In this document: one piece after another, positions 62,601-64,000 of the stretch
Layout of the letters: every line of letters starts with the position of its first letter
Position numbering within the stretch: position 1 is the first letter of the stretch
From: Tubiluchus corallicola
Taxonomy: Eukaryota; Priapulida; Priapulimorpha; Priapulimorphida; Tubiluchidae
Length of the DNA stretch: 64,000 nucleotides
Assembly (NCBI GenBank): GCA_030141605.1
Contig: JAQGDQ010002373.1
Span: 155,921 to 219,920, forward strand
Reading direction: 5' to 3'
Program-made: the position numbers and the translations under genes
Notes under the pieces: model-generated
The model's database searches: none
Seen by the model: only the letters and a program-made list of their open reading frames with translations
What the model was told of the DNA's origin: nothing

Positions 62601-64000
62601 ACACAATATTTTGTTTCTTTTTTTGGAAATGAGGAAGTCTATCACGAAGATAAAGGGCTTATATCAGATTACCTTTGAGACTTTTTGCAATTCTGCCAAT
62701 CTGACCTCTGCAATAGCTGAGCTGTTAGCAATTCGAAACTATTGAAAACTCTTTTCTCTTTAAATGTGTACAGCACAGTTTTGCATACATATATTTGCAA
62801 AATGTTAATTCAATAGGTAACAATTTTGTTAAAATTATAGCCTCCACCAAAAGTGCTGCGGTTGCTGTGCTATGGAGAGATTATTTCAGCTCAAGACTAT
62901 GAATATGATAACCTGTACATTCATTGCTTTCTGGAACTGCCACAAAGTATGTATAAAGATTCATGTTTCGTGATTAATTCACTTAAAAAAATTCTAATGC
63001 CACAAAAGTCCTGTTTGCTATGAATCTAATAATATCTTGCAAACATGATTGTCCACACAATTGAGGTACATTATTGAATACAGTAGCCGCCACTTAATAA
63101 AACCACCACGGAACCAGCAATATGTGGTCGTAATAAATGGTGGTTTTATGATGTGGTGCTAAGTACAATACGTAAACACTTCAACGTAATTTATACTACA
63201 TGACAACTAAACATGGGGTAGTCAGCTCACTTGGATACCAGCAGAATGATTCAAGCATAAAACAGTGATTTAAGTTCATTCAACAGACTAAAATGTACTT
63301 CAGTCTACAGAGTGATTATGACGAAACAATTGACTTTTAACTTGCAATGTGACTTTGACTAAGTAGTTGTGTGGCTTAATAAAAATAGTCAAAATACCAA
63401 AAAATACATTTTATTTTTCATTTTGCTATTCCTTTTGTTGTCTGTTACTGAAAATGTGATCTTATTAAATTGTGCACTTTTTTATTAACTGAATTTTCTC
63501 AACAATAGTTTCTCGACTAAAATGTACTTCAGTCTACAGAGTGATTATGACGAAACAATTGACTTTTAACTTGCAATGTGACTTTGACTAAGTAGTTGTG
63601 TGGCTTAATAAAAATAGTCAAAATACCAAAAAATACATTTTATTTTTCATTTTGCTATTCCTTTTGTTGTCTGTTACTGAAAATGTGATCTTATTAAATT
63701 GTGCACTTTTTTATTAACTGAATTTTCTCAACAATAGTTTCTCGGCAACAACTTGTGGGTGTAATGCCGGAACATGGCTAAACACTTCTGAAATGTGGCT
63801 GGTTTTATTATTCGCAGTTTTATTAAGCAGCAACTAGTGTAATGCAAGTTATGGTTTTGTTATTAGTGTGGCGAATTGACGCATCTTGTCAGCAGTCGTG
63901 GGTGACACAAACTTGCTCTACTACAACTGTTGGAACTTCCAATGTGTCACACTTTGGATTTCCATTTGAATGCGAGCTGTTCTACAAGAATGACCTTGCA
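53626..64000 (+). CDS. MKS1: MKS1, ciliary transition-zone B9-domain protein (3' end beyond the window)
   Basis: MKS1 is a B9-domain subunit of the MKS/tectonic complex at the ciliary transition zone, where it controls membrane-protein entry and Hedgehog signalling. Exons found by phase and similarity: 53626-53708, 57063-57252, 57835-57917, 58481-58544, 59515-59624, 60316-60444, 61012-61145, 61547-61686, 62841-62946 and 63867-64000. They give 391 aa before the window edge (human MKS1 is about 559). Recognisable blocks are IYRSSDPIKNLKIR, FGWQEKVFSQ, RLFSYVDCDT, ERMTTSPYERQTFVAERM, MYIMADLSPSN, YLVCTIKVDTRGVISISPDL and YDRHTDFLQACVGSQFEM. The start of the B9 domain follows: KVLRLLCYGEIISAQDYEYD and SHFGFPFECELFYK. 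The start is the first Met of exon 1; a second Met lies two codons on. Exon 3 could instead begin at 57841. Confidence 0.95.
53990..54994 (+). mobile_element. CR1/jockey-superfamily LINE fragment in MKS1 intron 1
   Basis: Decayed + strand frames show a DDHAPF stretch (near 54035), ALSKLNEGKSPGPE (near 54540), NYRPILNLSSIAKIFE, KYQFGF, a TALATAELIEN block and, across a one-base shift, TFDTVQHDI (near 54965). These are the fingers and palm of a non-LTR reverse transcriptase. The sequence stops exactly at a pogo-like transposon beginning at 54995. Frameshifts and stops show it is dead. Confidence 0.87.
54995..55765 (+). mobile_element. pogo/Tigger-like transposon, 5' part with transposase N-terminus
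   Basis: A terminal sequence CAGTAGTCGCCGCTTAATAG follows a TA dinucleotide, as expected for TA-targeted Tc1/mariner-pogo elements. At 55530-55665 the + strand encodes LTVKEKLKILEQYDKLPKM and AAAQLKISQSTLGRILKKQ, a CENP-B/pogo-type N-terminal helix-turn-helix. A stop codon lies just upstream in frame and the catalytic DDE part and 3' terminus are missing. The element runs into the microsatellite at 55780. Confidence 0.8.
55780..56036. repeat. (TA)n, (GTAT)n and (TG)n compound microsatellite
   Basis: TATA runs, then TATG/TGTA mixtures, then pure TG with CG/TGCG units. Tyr/Cys-rich ORFs here are artefacts. Confidence 0.92.
56037..57062. other. MKS1 intron 1, no recognised feature
   Basis: AT-rich sequence ending in the exon 2 acceptor. 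No LINE or transposon continuation was recognised. Confidence 0.45.
58003..58437. mobile_element. pogo-related MITE, copy 1 (MKS1 intron 3)
   Basis: Begins CAGTAGTCACCGCTTAATTA after a TA. Its body matches, on the opposite strand, the elements ending at 62584 and spanning 63081-63839. The far end is cut off near TTTATTAAGACCACTTTTTGG, losing the last ~30 bp. It ends about 40 bp before exon 4. Confidence 0.75.
58690..59325. repeat. Candidate dispersed element with GATACG-type subterminal motifs
   Basis: CGATACATATCACAATATTA near 58755 and CGATACGCATATCATAATAT near 59268 bracket ~500 bp of intron. Such repeated GATACA/ATATCACAATAT motifs are typical of the subterminal parts of some hAT-like MITEs. 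No clear ends were found. Confidence 0.25.
62170..62584. mobile_element. pogo-related MITE, copy 2 (MKS1 intron 8)
   Basis: Ends ATTAAGCGGCAACTGTTG followed by TA, the reverse complement of the pogo-like terminus. The interior matches copies 1 and 3 (for example GAAACAATCGACTTTAACTT, CATTTTGCTATTGC, TTATTAACCATATTTTCTTA). The other end is truncated near 62170. Confidence 0.75.
63081..63839. mobile_element. pogo-related MITE, copy 3, both ends present (MKS1 intron 9)
   Basis: Runs from CAGTAGCCGCCACTTAATAA to TTATTAAGCAGCAACTAGTG, flanked by TA on both sides. At 759 bp it is longer than expected because an internal 229-bp block occurs twice in tandem. No coding capacity. Its terminus matches that of the transposase-bearing element at 54995, so that family could have mobilised it. 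Confidence 0.8.
63286..63743. repeat. Exact 229-bp tandem duplication
   Basis: 63286-63514 and 63515-63743 are identical by eye over all 229 bases, beginning GACTAAAATGTACTTCAGTC and ending CAACAATAGTTTCTC. The block is internal to the MITE in MKS1 intron 9. Confidence 0.93.

Noticed and set aside
1-64000. CRISPR arrays, operons, or a bacterial-type defence or biosynthetic system
   Set aside because: No regular spacer arrays, no co-directional gene clusters and no prokaryotic gene families. All genes are intron-bearing animal genes.

Overview
This looks like an AT-rich nuclear segment from an animal. Coding exons are short, introns obey GT-AG, and the proteins match metazoan families: a retromer subunit, a RERG-type small GTPase, a LITAF-domain protein and the ciliary protein MKS1. 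Mobile elements include CR1/jockey-like and Tx1-like LINEs, pogo/Tigger and hAT-like DNA elements, and tRNA-derived SINEs. I see no operons, bacterial genes or CRISPR. The mix suggests a non-vertebrate metazoan, probably marine, but I cannot fix the phylum from sequence alone. Four multi-exon genes were assembled by hand from splice sites and codon phase.

Layout: (1) 1354-4955 (+), VPS29, five coding exons, complete. (2) 5.9-32 kb, a gene desert of decayed LINEs, MITEs, SINEs, minisatellites and microsatellites. (3) 32450-45906 (+), a RERG-like Ras-family GTPase, six coding exons, complete; its 9.8-kb first coding intron holds a degenerate ~150-bp tandem repeat with nuclear-receptor half-sites. 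(4) 46-50.3 kb, intergenic, nothing recognised. (5) 50344-53258 (-), a LITAF-domain protein with a long disordered N-terminus, three coding exons and a 5' UTR exon, complete. (6) 53626-64000 (+), MKS1, ten exons, cut by the window end inside the B9 domain. The LITAF-domain gene and MKS1 are head to head, about 370 bp apart. MKS1 introns carry a LINE broken by a pogo-like transposon and several related MITEs.

The four genes do not form an obvious pathway. VPS29 and LITAF-family proteins both act in endosomal sorting, RERG is a signalling GTPase, and MKS1 belongs to the ciliary transition zone. Nothing here clearly amounts to a new biological system. The points most worth a second look are the half-site-rich satellite in the RERG intron, the altered switch II of the RERG protein, the cryptic LITAF-domain gene, the nested pogo/LINE insertion, an exact 229-bp tandem duplication in an MKS1 intron, and two clusters of short repeats in inverted orientation.
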